NCBI GenBank assembly: GCA_041687435.1
Contig: JAWLBX010000018.1
Coordinates: 5,223-69,222 of the forward strand
Length of the DNA: 64,000 nucleotides
Direction: 5' to 3'
Source: JACKII01 sp041687435
GTDB taxonomy: Bacteria > Pseudomonadota > Alphaproteobacteria > Bin95
The notes beneath the pieces were generated by a model. It searched no databases, was not told where the DNA came from, and was given only the letters and a program-made list of their open reading frames with translations. Each line of letters starts with the position of its first letter. Positions within the stretch are counted from its first letter, which is position 1. The position numbers and the translations under genes are program-made. This document shows, piece after piece, positions 8,165 to 17,534 of the stretch.

Positions 8165-9544
8165 ATGTCTACGTCCTGGAGCCCTGCGAGCTGGCGCACG
8201 AAGCCGATTCGGCAGGTGCCGGACTATCCGGACGCCGAAGCGCTGGCCGCGGCGGAGAACACGCTGCGCGGCATGCCTCCGCTGGTCTTTGCTGGTGAGG
8301 CGCGCAACCTGAAAACGGCCCTGGCCGATGTGGCGGAAGGCAGAGCGTTCCTGCTGCAAGGCGGCGACTGCGCCGAGAGCTTTGCCGAGTTCGGTGCCGA
8401 CAAGATTCGCGACAGTTTCCGCGTGCTGCTGCAAATGGCCGTGGTGCTGACCTATGGCGCTGCCATGCCGGTGGTGAAGGTCGGCCGCATGGCTGGGCAA
8501 TACGCCAAGCCTCGCTCGTCCGACACGGAAACCCAGGACGACGTGACCCTTCCCAGCTACCGCGGCGACATTATCAACGGGATGGAGTTCACCGAGGCCG
8601 AGCGCACGCCGGACCCGCAGCGGATGGTGCAGAGCTACAATCAGGCATCGGCCACGCTGAACCTGCTGCGCGCATTCGCCCAGGGTGGCTATGCCGACCT
8701 GCACAAAGTGCACCAGTGGAACCTGGATTTCGTCAGCCAGAGCCCGCAATCGGCGCGCTATCAGGAACTGGCGGACCGGCTGTCCGAAACACTGGACTTC
8801 ATGGCCGCCTGCGGTCTGACCAGCGCGACCACGCCGCAGATCCGCGAAACCCCATTCTACACCAGCCACGAGGCGCTGTTGCTTTCCTACGAGGAGCCAC
8901 TGACGCGTGTCGATAGCACCTCCGGCGACTGGTACGATTGTTCGGCCCACATGCTGTGGATCGGCGACCGTACCCGGCAGGCGGATGGCGCCCATGTGGA
9001 ATTCCTGCGTGGCGTCAAGAATCCGCTCGGCCTGAAATGCGGGCCGTCGCTGGCGCCGGACGACCTGCTGCGCCTAATCGATACGCTGAACCCGCAGAAT
9101 GAAGCCGGCCGCCTGACCCTGATCGCCCGCATGGGCTCGGACAAGGTGGAGGAAGCCTTGCCGCCGCTGATCCGTGCCGTTCAACGCGAAGGCCGCAAGG
9201 TGGTCTGGTCCTGCGATCCCATGCACGGCAACACCATCACCGCCGGCAGCTTCAAGACGCGCCCGTTCGAGCGCATTCTGGCGGAGGTGCGGGGCTTCTT
9301 TGCCGTGCACCGGGCCGAAGGCACGCACCCTGGCGGTGTCCATATCGAGATGACCGGCCAGAACGTGACGGAATGTCTGGGCGGTGCACAGGCAATCAGC
9401 GAGAAAACGCTGGCCGACCGCTACCACACCCATTGCGACCCGCGCCTGAACGCCTCTCAATCGCTGGAACTGGCCTTCCTGTTGGCCGAACAGCTAAAAG
9501 AAGAAAGGCGCTACGGCAGCGTGCCGATGGCGGCGCGCGCCTAA
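8165..9544 (+). CDS. Class II 3-deoxy-7-phosphoheptulonate (DAHP) synthase
   Basis: A 459-residue enzyme of the plant/mycobacterial-type class II family. It condenses phosphoenolpyruvate and erythrose 4-phosphate in the first step of the shikimate pathway. Family stretches are clear: LLQGGDCAESF, VVKVGRMAGQYAKPRS, YRGDIINGMEF, WIGDRTRQ, GVKNPLGLKCGPS and the metal-site region DPMHGNT. The length matches the family. The start at 8165 (MSTSWSPASW) follows the GTACCCTG context and gives the usual N-terminus. It lies 18 bases upstream of the nicotinate phosphoribosyltransferase gene. Confidence 0.95.
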   Translation: MSTSWSPASWRTKPIRQVPDYPDAEALAAAENTLRGMPPLVFAGEARNLKTALADVAEGRAFLLQGGDCAESFAEFGADKIRDSFRVLLQMAVVLTYGAAMPVVKVGRMAGQYAKPRSSDTETQDDVTLPSYRGDIINGMEFTEAERTPDPQRMVQSYNQASATLNLLRAFAQGGYADLHKVHQWNLDFVSQSPQSARYQELADRLSETLDFMAACGLTSATTPQIRETPFYTSHEALLLSYEEPLTRVDSTSGDWYDCSAHMLWIGDRTRQADGAHVEFLRGVKNPLGLKCGPSLAPDDLLRLIDTLNPQNEAGRLTLIARMGSDKVEEALPPLIRAVQREGRKVVWSCDPMHGNTITAGSFKTRPFERILAEVRGFFAVHRAEGTHPGGVHIEMTGQNVTECLGGAQAISEKTLADRYHTHCDPRLNASQSLELAFLLAEQLKEERRYGSVPMAARA

Positions 9545-9562
9545 CCTCGGCTGGGGGTTCCT

Positions 9563-10735
9563 GTGAGCGAATTCAAGTCCGCGAACGGGGATCCCGTTCG
9601 CCCCCATGTGGACGACGTTCCACGCTACACGGATGCATACTTCCGCAAGAGCAAGGCTGTGGTTGGCCGGTTCGGCGATGTGCCAGTCACCTATGCCGTG
9701 TTCATGCGGCGGCCTGTGGTATGCTGCCCACGGGTGACGACCGAATGGCTGGAGGCCATCGCCCAAAGTCGCGGCGTCACCTTCAACATCGAGTTGACAC
9801 ACGCAGAAGGGGAATGGGTCGGCGCTGGCGTGCCCCTGATGTATCTGAGCGGGCCGCTTTATCATCTGGTCGATCTCGAAACGCTCTATCTGCAAAAGCT
9901 GGGCGCGGCCTGTGTCGCGGCCTACAACGCCTATGAAATGTGCAAGGCGCTGCCACACGTCTCGTTCCTGGCGATGGATGCGCGCCACTGCGCCGGCACC
10001 GACATGGCCGACCTAATGGCCTATGCCGCCAGCGTCGGTTCGGCCGCGGCCAAGCGGGAGGTTGGGGCAGCCGGTTTCATCGGCAACGCCACCGACGCGA
10101 CCGCACACTATTTTGGTCAACCGGTTGGTTTCGGCACCATGCCGCACGCCCTGATCGGCTATGCCGGATCGACCCTGCGCGCCGCCCAAATGTTCAACGA
10201 AACCCACCCGGATGATAACTTGACCGTTTTGGTGGATTATTACGGGCGGGAAGTTAGCGATTCCTTGGAGGTGTGCCGGGCATTTCCGCAAATGGCAGCG
10301 GAAGGCCGACTTGCCTTCCGGCTGGATACGCACAGCGGCCGCTATGTGGAAGGATTGGATACTCAATCGTCCTATGCGGTGCTGGATCGCAAGGCGCCGG
10401 AAACCATCCGGCAGTTCCGCACCGGCACGGAGCTGCGCTATCTGAACGGCACCGGCGTATCCGCCGCCGCCGTTTGGCATCTGCGCGAGAAATTGGATGA
10501 AGCCGGCTTTCCCAACGCCAAGATCGTAGCGTCGTCCGGCTTCAGTGTCGAAAAATGCCGGGCCTTTGCTATCGCCAACGCGCCGGTAGACCTGATCGGC
10601 ACCGGCTCCTTCCTGCCGGAACGGTGGGTGGAAACCTATGCCACCGCCGATATCATCGAATACGACAGCAAACCCAGTGTCAAAGTTGGCCGTGAGTTCC
10701 TGCTGCGCCAGCGCGCCGCCCATGGAGCGGAATAG
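9563..10735 (+). CDS. Nicotinate phosphoribosyltransferase
   Basis: A 390-residue protein of the NAPRTase family, which converts nicotinate and PRPP to nicotinate mononucleotide in NAD salvage. Recognisable parts are the DVPRYTDAYF N-terminus, the phosphate-site region GTMPHALIGYAGSTLRAA, LTVLVDYYGREVSDSLEV, and the C-terminal IVASSGFS and LIGTGSF stretches. The start is a GTG at 9563 preceded by GGGGG. It ends 6 bases before nadE, so the salvage enzyme and the final NAD synthetase are cotranscribed. Short versions of about 390 residues occur in this family. Confidence 0.87.
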   Translation: MSEFKSANGDPVRPHVDDVPRYTDAYFRKSKAVVGRFGDVPVTYAVFMRRPVVCCPRVTTEWLEAIAQSRGVTFNIELTHAEGEWVGAGVPLMYLSGPLYHLVDLETLYLQKLGAACVAAYNAYEMCKALPHVSFLAMDARHCAGTDMADLMAYAASVGSAAAKREVGAAGFIGNATDATAHYFGQPVGFGTMPHALIGYAGSTLRAAQMFNETHPDDNLTVLVDYYGREVSDSLEVCRAFPQMAAEGRLAFRLDTHSGRYVEGLDTQSSYAVLDRKAPETIRQFRTGTELRYLNGTGVSAAAVWHLREKLDEAGFPNAKIVASSGFSVEKCRAFAIANAPVDLIGTGSFLPERWVETYATADIIEYDSKPSVKVGREFLLRQRAAHGAE

Positions 10736-10741
10736 AGAACC

Positions 10742-12412
10742 ATGACAGACAGCCTTCGCATCGCGCTCGCCCAGATCAACCCGATCGTTGGCGACGTTCC
10801 CGGCAATGCCAACAAGATTCGCGCCGCACGGGCTGAAGCCGCGGCCCAGAATGCCGATCTCGTCGTCTATGGCGAGCTTGTGCTGGCGGGGTATCCACCG
10901 GAAGACCTGGTGCTAAAACCAGCCTTTCAGGATGCCTGCCGCGCGGCGGCGGAGGCGCTGGCCGCCGAAACCGCCGACGGTGGACCGGCCATGCTGCTGA
11001 CGACACCATGGGTCGCTGACGGCATGCTCTATAACGCCGTGCTGTTGGCCGATCAGGGGCAGGTACAGGCGGTTCGTTTCAAAGTCGACCTGCCGAATTA
11101 TGGCGTTTTCGACGAAAAGCGCGTGTTCGCGCCAGGACCAATGCCAGGCCCGATCAATTTCCGCGACGTGCGGCTGGGCGTGCCGATTTGCGAGGATATC
11201 TGGAGCGAGTCGGTGGTGGAATGCCTGGAGGAGTCCGGGGCGGAACTGCTGCTGGTGCCGAACGGATCCCCCTTCGAGGTGGACAAGCCGGATGTGCGCC
11301 TGAACCACGTCGTCGCCCGCATCACCGAAAGCGGCCTGCCAGTCGCCTATATCAACCAGATCGGCGGGCAGGACGAACTGGCCTTTGACGGCGCCAGCTT
11401 TGTTGTCAATGCCGACCGCACGCTGGCGCTGCAAATGGATAGCTGGCGCGAGGAAGTTCTGGTTACCGAATGGACACGCGAGGCCGATGGTGTCTGGCGC
11501 TGCGCCCAGGGCGAAATCGTGCCAGCGCGCGACCGTTCGGAACAGGTGTATCAGGCTGCGATGCTGGCGCTGCGCGATTACGTCAACAAGAACGGATTTC
11601 CGGGCGTTCTGATCGGCCTTTCCGGCGGCATCGATTCCGCCCTCTCTGCCGCCATTGCGGTGGACGCACTCGGGGCGGACCGGGTGCATTGCGTGATGAT
11701 GCCCTCTCCCTACACCAGCCAGGAATCGCTGGATGACGCGCAGGGCGTAGCCGATGCACTGGGCATGCGCTACGACACGATCAATATCGGCCCGGCCATG
11801 CAGGCGTTCGAGCAAATGCTGAAGCCTGTTTTTGCGGGCCGCGAGCCGGACGTGACGGAGGAAAACATTCAGGCCCGCGCCCGTGGCGTCATCCTGATGG
11901 CGATGTCGAACAAATTCGGCCACATGGTGCTGTCGACCGGCAACAAGTCGGAAATGTCCGTCGGATACGCAACGCTCTATGGTGACATGTGCGGCGGCTA
12001 TAACGTCCTGAAAGATATCTACAAAACGACCGTGTTCCAAATCAGCCGCTGGCGCAACGAGAACAAGCCCGCGTCGGCCCTGGGTGCGGATGGCGTCATA
12101 ATCCCCTGGAACATCATCACCAAACCGCCAACTGCGGAACTGCGCCACGACCAGAAGGATGAGGATTCCCTCCCCCCCTACGATCATCTGGACGACATCC
12201 TGCATTGCTTTATCGAAAAGGAAATGCGCGTGGAGGAAGTGACCGCGCGCGGGCATGATGCGGAGACCGTGAAACGCATCTGGCGCCTGCTCGACATTGC
12301 CGAATACAAGCGCCGGCAGGCGCCGCCCGGCGTCAAAATCACCAGCCGCAATTTTGGCCGCGACCGGCGCTATCCGATCACCAACGCTTTCCGGCACGTG
12401 GCGGCTTCGTGA
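10742..12412 (+). CDS. nadE: Glutamine-dependent NAD+ synthetase
   Basis: A 556-residue two-domain enzyme. The N-terminal nitrilase-type glutaminase (about 1-270) has the expected Glu45 (VVYGELVLAGYPPEDL), a lysine in FKVDLPNYGVFDEKR and catalytic Cys150 (VPICEDIW). The C-terminal NAD synthetase domain has the ATP-pyrophosphatase P-loop GLSGGIDSA near residue 293, plus STGNKSEMSVGYATLYGD. It amidates deamido-NAD using glutamine-derived ammonia. It is sandwiched between nicotinate phosphoribosyltransferase and gltX, and its TGA overlaps the gltX GTG. Confidence 0.96.
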   Translation: MTDSLRIALAQINPIVGDVPGNANKIRAARAEAAAQNADLVVYGELVLAGYPPEDLVLKPAFQDACRAAAEALAAETADGGPAMLLTTPWVADGMLYNAVLLADQGQVQAVRFKVDLPNYGVFDEKRVFAPGPMPGPINFRDVRLGVPICEDIWSESVVECLEESGAELLLVPNGSPFEVDKPDVRLNHVVARITESGLPVAYINQIGGQDELAFDGASFVVNADRTLALQMDSWREEVLVTEWTREADGVWRCAQGEIVPARDRSEQVYQAAMLALRDYVNKNGFPGVLIGLSGGIDSALSAAIAVDALGADRVHCVMMPSPYTSQESLDDAQGVADALGMRYDTINIGPAMQAFEQMLKPVFAGREPDVTEENIQARARGVILMAMSNKFGHMVLSTGNKSEMSVGYATLYGDMCGGYNVLKDIYKTTVFQISRWRNENKPASALGADGVIIPWNIITKPPTAELRHDQKDEDSLPPYDHLDDILHCFIEKEMRVEEVTARGHDAETVKRIWRLLDIAEYKRRQAPPGVKITSRNFGRDRRYPITNAFRHVAAS

Positions 12413-13740
12413 CCGTGATCTGCCGTTTCGCCCCCTCCCCCACTGGCTATCTGCATGTCGGCAACGCCCGTGTCGCGCTGCTGAACTGGCTGCTGGCACG
12501 CAAGGCCGGCGGCACGTTCATCCTGAGGCTGGACGACACCGACACCGAGCGCTCGACCGATGCCTTCGCCGCCGCAATCCGCGAAGATATGGCATGGCTC
12601 GGCCTGGCCTGGGATCGCAGCTTCCGCCAAGTGGACCGCATGGCCCGTTACGTGGCAGAGTTCGAGCGGTTGAAGGTCATGGGCCGCCTCTACCCGTGTT
12701 ATGAAACGCCGGAAGAGCTGGGCCTGAAACGCAAGAGCCAACTGGCCCAAGGCTTGCCGCCAAAATATGACCGTGCCGCCCTGAAACTGACCGATGCGCA
12801 ACAGGCCGCCTTCGAGGCCGAGGGCCGCCGCCCGCACTGGCGCTTCCTGTTGGAAGACGGCGACATCGCCTGGGACGACGCGGTGCGCGGGCCGGTAAAA
12901 TTCGAGGCCGCCAACCTGACCGACCCGGTGCTGGTGCGCGAGGACGGGCGGCCGCTTTACACCTTTTCCTCCTGCGTCGACGATGTGGATGAGGGCGTGA
13001 CCCACGTGCTGCGCGGCGAGGACCATGTTTCCAACACTGCGGTGCAAGTGCAGGTGATCCGCACGTTGGGTGGCGACACGTCTGCCATCACTTTTGCCCA
13101 CCTCTCCCTGCTGACCGGCGCATCCGGTCAGGGTCTGTCGAAGCGCGAAGGCTCGCTATCGCTGCGGGATCTGCGGGCGGATGGGGTTGAGGCAATGGCC
13201 ATCAACGCCCTGCTTGCCCGCCTAGGCACGCCAGACCCGGTGGAGCCGGTAGCCTCGCTGGAAGCGCTGGTCGAAACGTTCGACCTTTCCCGTTTCGGCC
13301 GGGCCACGCCGAAATTCGACCCGGCGGAGTTGTGGCGGCTGAACCATGGGCTGCTGGCGGCAAGCGACTTCGCTCAGGTCCAGCCGCGCCTGCCCAAAGG
13401 CGCGACTGAAGCCGAATGGCTTGCCGTGCGCGGCAACATCGAAAAACTGGCGGATTTTTCCGACTGGCAAACCGTCTGGACCGGACCGGTTACGCCCGTT
13501 GTCGAGGAACCGGACTATATGGCAGAAGCCGCCAAGGCGTTGCCGCCCGAGCCATGGGATGCCACGACCTGGAAAACCTGGACCAATGCCCTGAAGGCCG
13601 CTACCGGCCGCAAGGGCAAGGCCCTGTTCCGCCCCCTGCGCCTCGCGCTCACCGGCCGCGAGCATGGGCCCGAAATGGCGGCGCTGCTGCCGCTCATCGG
13701 CCGGGAAAAGGCGCTGGAACGGCTGGATAGCGCCCATTAG
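12409..13740 (+). CDS. gltX: Glutamyl-tRNA synthetase
   Basis: A 443-residue class I aminoacyl-tRNA synthetase. HIGH-type motif HVGN lies at residues 16-19 (FAPSPTGYLHVGNARVALLNW), with LRLDDTDTERS, and a KMSKS-type LSKREGSLSL motif. The GTG start overlaps the nadE stop (GTGA), so translation is coupled. It is on the short side and shows a reduced anticodon-binding region, as in one of the two GluRS paralogues many alphaproteobacteria carry. Whether it charges tRNA-Glu, tRNA-Gln or both cannot be told here. Confidence 0.93.
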   Translation: MTVICRFAPSPTGYLHVGNARVALLNWLLARKAGGTFILRLDDTDTERSTDAFAAAIREDMAWLGLAWDRSFRQVDRMARYVAEFERLKVMGRLYPCYETPEELGLKRKSQLAQGLPPKYDRAALKLTDAQQAAFEAEGRRPHWRFLLEDGDIAWDDAVRGPVKFEAANLTDPVLVREDGRPLYTFSSCVDDVDEGVTHVLRGEDHVSNTAVQVQVIRTLGGDTSAITFAHLSLLTGASGQGLSKREGSLSLRDLRADGVEAMAINALLARLGTPDPVEPVASLEALVETFDLSRFGRATPKFDPAELWRLNHGLLAASDFAQVQPRLPKGATEAEWLAVRGNIEKLADFSDWQTVWTGPVTPVVEEPDYMAEAAKALPPEPWDATTWKTWTNALKAATGRKGKALFRPLRLALTGREHGPEMAALLPLIGREKALERLDSAH

Positions 13741-13765
13741 TCCTATAGCGTCCATAGTCAAACCC

Positions 13766-13867
13766 CGTCATTGCGAGACATAGCCGAAGCAATCCAGGCA
13801 GGCTCCTGCACCGCCTGGGGTAATCCCTCTGGGTTGCTTCGTCGGCTGCGCCTCCTCGCAATAACGA
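13766..13867. repeat. REP/BIME-like palindromic element
   Basis: A long imperfect inverted repeat between gltX and cimA. The left arm reads CGTCATTGCGAG then GCCGAAGCAATCCAG; the right arm reads GGGTTGCTTCGTCGGC then CGCCTCCTCGCAATAACG. This arrangement is the widespread REP-type intergenic palindrome of Rhodospirillales and related alphaproteobacteria. The transcript would fold into a long hairpin, possibly acting as a terminator or mRNA stabiliser. Confidence 0.85.
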
Positions 13868-13891
13868 AATGGGGATGGCTGGAGAAATAAC

Positions 13892-15484
13892 ATGACCGAC
13901 CGCCTCTATATCTTCGACACGACGCTGCGCGACGGCAATCAGACCCAGGGCGTCGATTTCGGCGTCAGCGACAAGATTGCCATTGCCCGCGCACTCGACC
14001 GGCTGGGCATTGACTATGTCGAGGGTGGCTGGCCGGGTGCAAACCCCACGGATGACACCTTCTTCGCCCAGCCACCGGCGCTGACCAAGGCAAAACTGAC
14101 GGCGTTTGGCATGACCCGGCGCAGCGGCCGCTCCGCCGCGAACGACCCGGGCTTGGCGGTAACGCTGCGCAGTAAGGTCGATACGATCTGTCTGGTGGGC
14201 AAGACCCATGACCGCCACGCCAAAACCGCGCTGGGTGTCGAGCTGGACGAAAACCTGGACATGATCCGCGATTCCATCGCCGAGATCGTGAAACGCGGCA
14301 AGGAAGCCCTGTTCGACGCCGAGCACTTTTTTGACGGCTACAAGGCCAACCCATCCTATGCCTTGCAGGCGATCCAGGCGGCCTATGATGCCGGTGCGCG
14401 CTGGGTGGTGCTGTGCGACACCAATGGCGGCACCCTGCCGGACGAGGTCCACCGCATTGTGACCGCAGTTGCCGGGCATATCCCGGGCGAGCGGCTCGGC
14501 ATTCACACCCACAACGATACCGAAAATGCCGTTGCCAACTCGCTGGCCGCGATCGAGGCGGGCTGCCGTCAGGTGCAGGGCACGATCAACGGCCTGGGCG
14601 AGCGCTGCGGCAACGCCAACCTCATCTCGCTGCTGCCGACGCTGATGCTGAAGAAAGGGTTTGAGACCGGCATTCCCAAGGACGGCCTGCCAAAGCTGAC
14701 CGAAATCAGCCACATGCTGGAGGAGCGTCTGAACCGCGCGCCGAACCGGCACGCGCCCTATGTCGGCGCCAGTGCCTTTGCCCACAAGGCGGGGCTGCAT
14801 GTCTCGGCAGTGGAGAAAGACCCGAGCCTCTACGAACACATCGACCCGGCCCTGGTGGGTAACCGCCGGCAAATCATTGTGTCGGACCAGTCAGGTCGGG
14901 CCAACATCCTATCCAACTTCCGCGACATGGGGATTGAGATCGCAGCGAACGATCCCCGCGTCGCCCGGCTGGTGGACGAGGTGAAGGAGCGGGAGTTTCA
15001 GGGCTATGCCTATGATGGCGCCGCCGCCTCGTTTGCCTTGCTGGCGCACCGGCTGGTAGGGGAAGTCCAAGACTACTTCCAGCTCGACGGTTTCCGCGTC
15101 ATCGACGAACGGCGGGTGAATGCCAAGGGCGACCTGATCACCCTATCCGAAGCCACGGTCAAGGTCACCGTCGGCGGCCATCAGTCCATGACCGTGGCGG
15201 AAGGCAATGGCCCGGTGAACGCGCTGGATGCTGCGCTGCGCAAGGTGCTCGTACCGCATTACAAGCCGCTGCACGGCATGCGGCTGGTGGATTACAAGGT
15301 ACGTATCCTGACACCAACCGACGGCACGGCGGCCGTCACCCGCGTCATGATTGAAAGCGCCGACGCGGATGACGAGCGCTGGACCACGGTCGGCGTCAGC
15401 GGCAATATCATCAACGCCTCCTACGAAGCTCTGAACGATGCCGTGACTTATCTGCTGTTGCAGAAGGGAGTTAAGGCGCTGTGA
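13892..15484 (+). CDS. cimA: Citramalate synthase
   Basis: A 530-residue HMG-CoA-lyase-like aldolase of the CimA type. It condenses pyruvate and acetyl-CoA to citramalate, a threonine-independent entry to isoleucine. Seen are the N-terminal IFDTTLRDGNQTQGV metal/substrate motif, LCDTNGGTLPDEV, the metal ligands in GIHTHNDTENAVANSLAAIEAG, and GTINGLGERCGNANL. The C-terminal LeuA-type allosteric domain spans about 390-530. Length and the MTDRLYIFDTTLRDG N-terminus distinguish CimA from isopropylmalate and homocitrate synthases. An RBS GGAG lies upstream of the ATG. Confidence 0.94.
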   Translation: MTDRLYIFDTTLRDGNQTQGVDFGVSDKIAIARALDRLGIDYVEGGWPGANPTDDTFFAQPPALTKAKLTAFGMTRRSGRSAANDPGLAVTLRSKVDTICLVGKTHDRHAKTALGVELDENLDMIRDSIAEIVKRGKEALFDAEHFFDGYKANPSYALQAIQAAYDAGARWVVLCDTNGGTLPDEVHRIVTAVAGHIPGERLGIHTHNDTENAVANSLAAIEAGCRQVQGTINGLGERCGNANLISLLPTLMLKKGFETGIPKDGLPKLTEISHMLEERLNRAPNRHAPYVGASAFAHKAGLHVSAVEKDPSLYEHIDPALVGNRRQIIVSDQSGRANILSNFRDMGIEIAANDPRVARLVDEVKEREFQGYAYDGAAASFALLAHRLVGEVQDYFQLDGFRVIDERRVNAKGDLITLSEATVKVTVGGHQSMTVAEGNGPVNALDAALRKVLVPHYKPLHGMRLVDYKVRILTPTDGTAAVTRVMIESADADDERWTTVGVSGNIINASYEALNDAVTYLLLQKGVKAL

Positions 15485-15486
15485 GT

Positions 15487-15526
15487 CGCTTGCTTGCTTC
15501 ATCGCCTGCGGCTGGCCGCAATGACG
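15487..15526. repeat. Degenerate half REP-like element
   Basis: GCTTGCTTCATCGCCTGCGG followed by a sequence ending GCAATGACG in the cimA-trmJ gap resembles the right arm of the 13766-13867 palindrome, with substitutions and no matching left arm. It is probably a decayed single unit of the same repeat family. Confidence 0.6.
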
Positions 15527-15540
15527 CCGGAAAGTGAACC

Positions 15541-16317
15541 ATGGCCGGCACCGATCACACAAGGCCCGCGGTGGCCGATCCCGGCCCCGCCATCATCCTC
15601 GTAGCCCCACAACTTGGCGAGAACATTGGCACCACTGCGCGCGCCATGTGGAATTGCGGGCTCGCCGACCTGCGTCTGGTCGCACCGCGCGACGGCTGGC
15701 CGAATGAAAAGGCTGTAGCCGCTGCTTCCGGCGCCGACGTGGTGTTGGATAGAGCCCGCGTGTTCGACACCACGGCGGAAGCTGTTGCGGATATCGAACG
15801 GCTCTACGCCACCACCGCACGCCGCCGCGACATGGTCAAGCCGGTGTTCACACCCCGCGGCCTCGCCGGGCAGATGCGGGCAGATATGGGGTGTGGCGAG
15901 CGGGTTGGCGTGCTGTTCGGGGCAGAACGCTCCGGCCTCGTGAATGAGGATGTGATGCGCGCTTACGGCATTGTCACCGTTCCGCTAAACCCCGCCTTCA
16001 CCAGCCTGAACCTAGCCCAGGCTGTGCTGTTGATCGGCTATGAATGGTACACGTCAGCCGACGAAACTCCGCCAGGCGTGTTGGAAATCGGCGAAGGCAC
16101 CCCCGCCACCCAGGCGGAAATCGACGGCCTGCTGGACCATCTGGATCACGAACTGACCCTGGCCGAATATTACCGCGAGCCGAACCTGCGGCCTACCATG
16201 CAGCGCAACCTGCACAACGTCTTTCGCCGGGCGAACATGACCGAGCAGGAAGTGCGCTCCTTCCGCGGCGTCGTCGCCCGCCTGGCAGAATGGCGCGGGC
16301 GGCGGCCGCAGAAGTAA
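15541..16317 (+). CDS. trmJ: TrmJ-type tRNA/rRNA 2'-O-methyltransferase (SPOUT family)
   Basis: A 258-residue SPOUT-fold methyltransferase. The three SpoU motifs are visible: AIILVAPQLGENIGTTARAM, then VGVLFGAERSGLVNEDV, then VTVPLNPAFTSLNLAQAV, the last forming the knotted SAM site. C-terminal residues (about 165-258) match the TrmJ extension, which usually methylates position 32 of tRNAs. It follows cimA on the same strand 56 bases downstream and ends 10 bases from a convergent gene. Confidence 0.9.
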   Translation: MAGTDHTRPAVADPGPAIILVAPQLGENIGTTARAMWNCGLADLRLVAPRDGWPNEKAVAAASGADVVLDRARVFDTTAEAVADIERLYATTARRRDMVKPVFTPRGLAGQMRADMGCGERVGVLFGAERSGLVNEDVMRAYGIVTVPLNPAFTSLNLAQAVLLIGYEWYTSADETPPGVLEIGEGTPATQAEIDGLLDHLDHELTLAEYYREPNLRPTMQRNLHNVFRRANMTEQEVRSFRGVVARLAEWRGRRPQK

Positions 16318-16327
16318 CGCGCGGCTC

Positions 16328-17455
16328 CTACCCGGCCAGTGCGGACATGCGCTCCTTCAGCACGTTTTCCGTGCCCTGGATCAGGTCGGCCATGATCTCC
16401 GCCGCTGGCCGAACCGCCTTGATCATGCCGATGCCCTGGCCGGCAAAGCCGGGGTTCACGTCCTGCGCACGGCCGGCCAGGTTCGCTGCCACCAACGCCG
16501 GGCGTGAGACCTGCCCCTGGTAGGGCATGGGCAACGGCTCATGCTCGCTGTCGGCCCAAAGCTGGGTCCATTTCGACTTGATCATGCGCGCCGGCTTGCC
16601 GGTGACGGCGCGGGAGACAGTCGTACCCTCCTCATTCGCCTCGACAATGGCCTGCTTCTGGCCTGGCAGGATGCCCGCCTCCTCGCTGGCGAGGAAGGCC
16701 GAGCCGATCCAGACACCGCTGGCGCCCAGCATCATCGCTGCCGCAATGCCCCGGCCATCGCTGATGCCGCCGGCGCCAAGCACCGGCACCTTGTCGCCGA
16801 CTGCATCCACCACCTGCGGAATCAGCGCAAGCGTGCCGATAGGCGAGTTGTGGCCGCCGCCGTCATGCCCTTGCGCCACCACCGCGTCGATGCCGACCGG
16901 CACCACTTGCAAGGCATGGCGCACGGTACCGACAACGCAGATGACCTTGGTACCGTTCGCCTTCAGCCGCTCCATCCAAGGCTGCGGACTGCCGAGGCCG
17001 CTGGCATAGACCGGCACTTTTTCCTCGATGATGACGTCCATCTGCGCTTCGAAGAACTCCTTGGACAGCATGGCAGGTCCATCCTGGTCCGGCCAAATAT
17101 CCTTCGGGTCTGCGGGCGCGATACCCTCGCTTGCCAGAAAGTCACCGGCAAACGCCTGCAGTTCTGGCAGCAGATCCTGAGGCAGCGGCCCGTTGCTCGG
17201 ACCTTTCAGGCTGGCGCCGCGCCGCACCGAGGCCGGCAGTAGGGTATCGACACCAAACGGTTTGTCGGTCAGTGAGCGCGTGCGTTGGATCCATTCGCGC
17301 AACTGCCGCGGCCCGGCACTGGCACAACCCAACACGCCGAGGCCGCCGGCGTTAGAGACCGCCGCCGCCAGCTCCGGCGTGCTGGCCGTCCCCATTCCGG
17401 CAAGGACGAGGGGATAGTCAATGCCGAACAGGTCACAAATCGGGGTGCGGAACAT
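16328..17455 (-). CDS. Nitronate monooxygenase / 2-nitropropane dioxygenase family FMN enzyme
   Basis: A 375-residue FMN TIM-barrel protein. The N-terminus TPICDLFGIDYPLVLAGMG, the AAVSNAGGLGVLG loop, the phosphate-binding VLGAGGISDGRGIAAAMMLGASGVWIGSAFL stretches and QGHDGGGH are the NMO/NPD signature. Members oxidise alkyl nitronates using FMN and oxygen; some relatives are enoyl-ACP reductases (FabK) or act on other substrates. It is monocistronic in appearance, with 79 bases to the next upstream gene. Confidence 0.88.
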   Translation of the reverse strand: MFRTPICDLFGIDYPLVLAGMGTASTPELAAAVSNAGGLGVLGCASAGPRQLREWIQRTRSLTDKPFGVDTLLPASVRRGASLKGPSNGPLPQDLLPELQAFAGDFLASEGIAPADPKDIWPDQDGPAMLSKEFFEAQMDVIIEEKVPVYASGLGSPQPWMERLKANGTKVICVVGTVRHALQVVPVGIDAVVAQGHDGGGHNSPIGTLALIPQVVDAVGDKVPVLGAGGISDGRGIAAAMMLGASGVWIGSAFLASEEAGILPGQKQAIVEANEEGTTVSRAVTGKPARMIKSKWTQLWADSEHEPLPMPYQGQVSRPALVAANLAGRAQDVNPGFAGQGIGMIKAVRPAAEIMADLIQGTENVLKERMSALAG

Positions 17456-17534
17456 CGGGCGTTTTCCTCAAAAGTTTGTCGATTGGGAACGAGATTGACC
17501 TGCCGCAGCCTCGCCCGCAAGGGCCATCGCCCGG

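Noticed and set aside
10913..12499. 528-codon minus-strand open frame
   Set aside because: Complement of nadE, which has full glutaminase and synthetase motifs.
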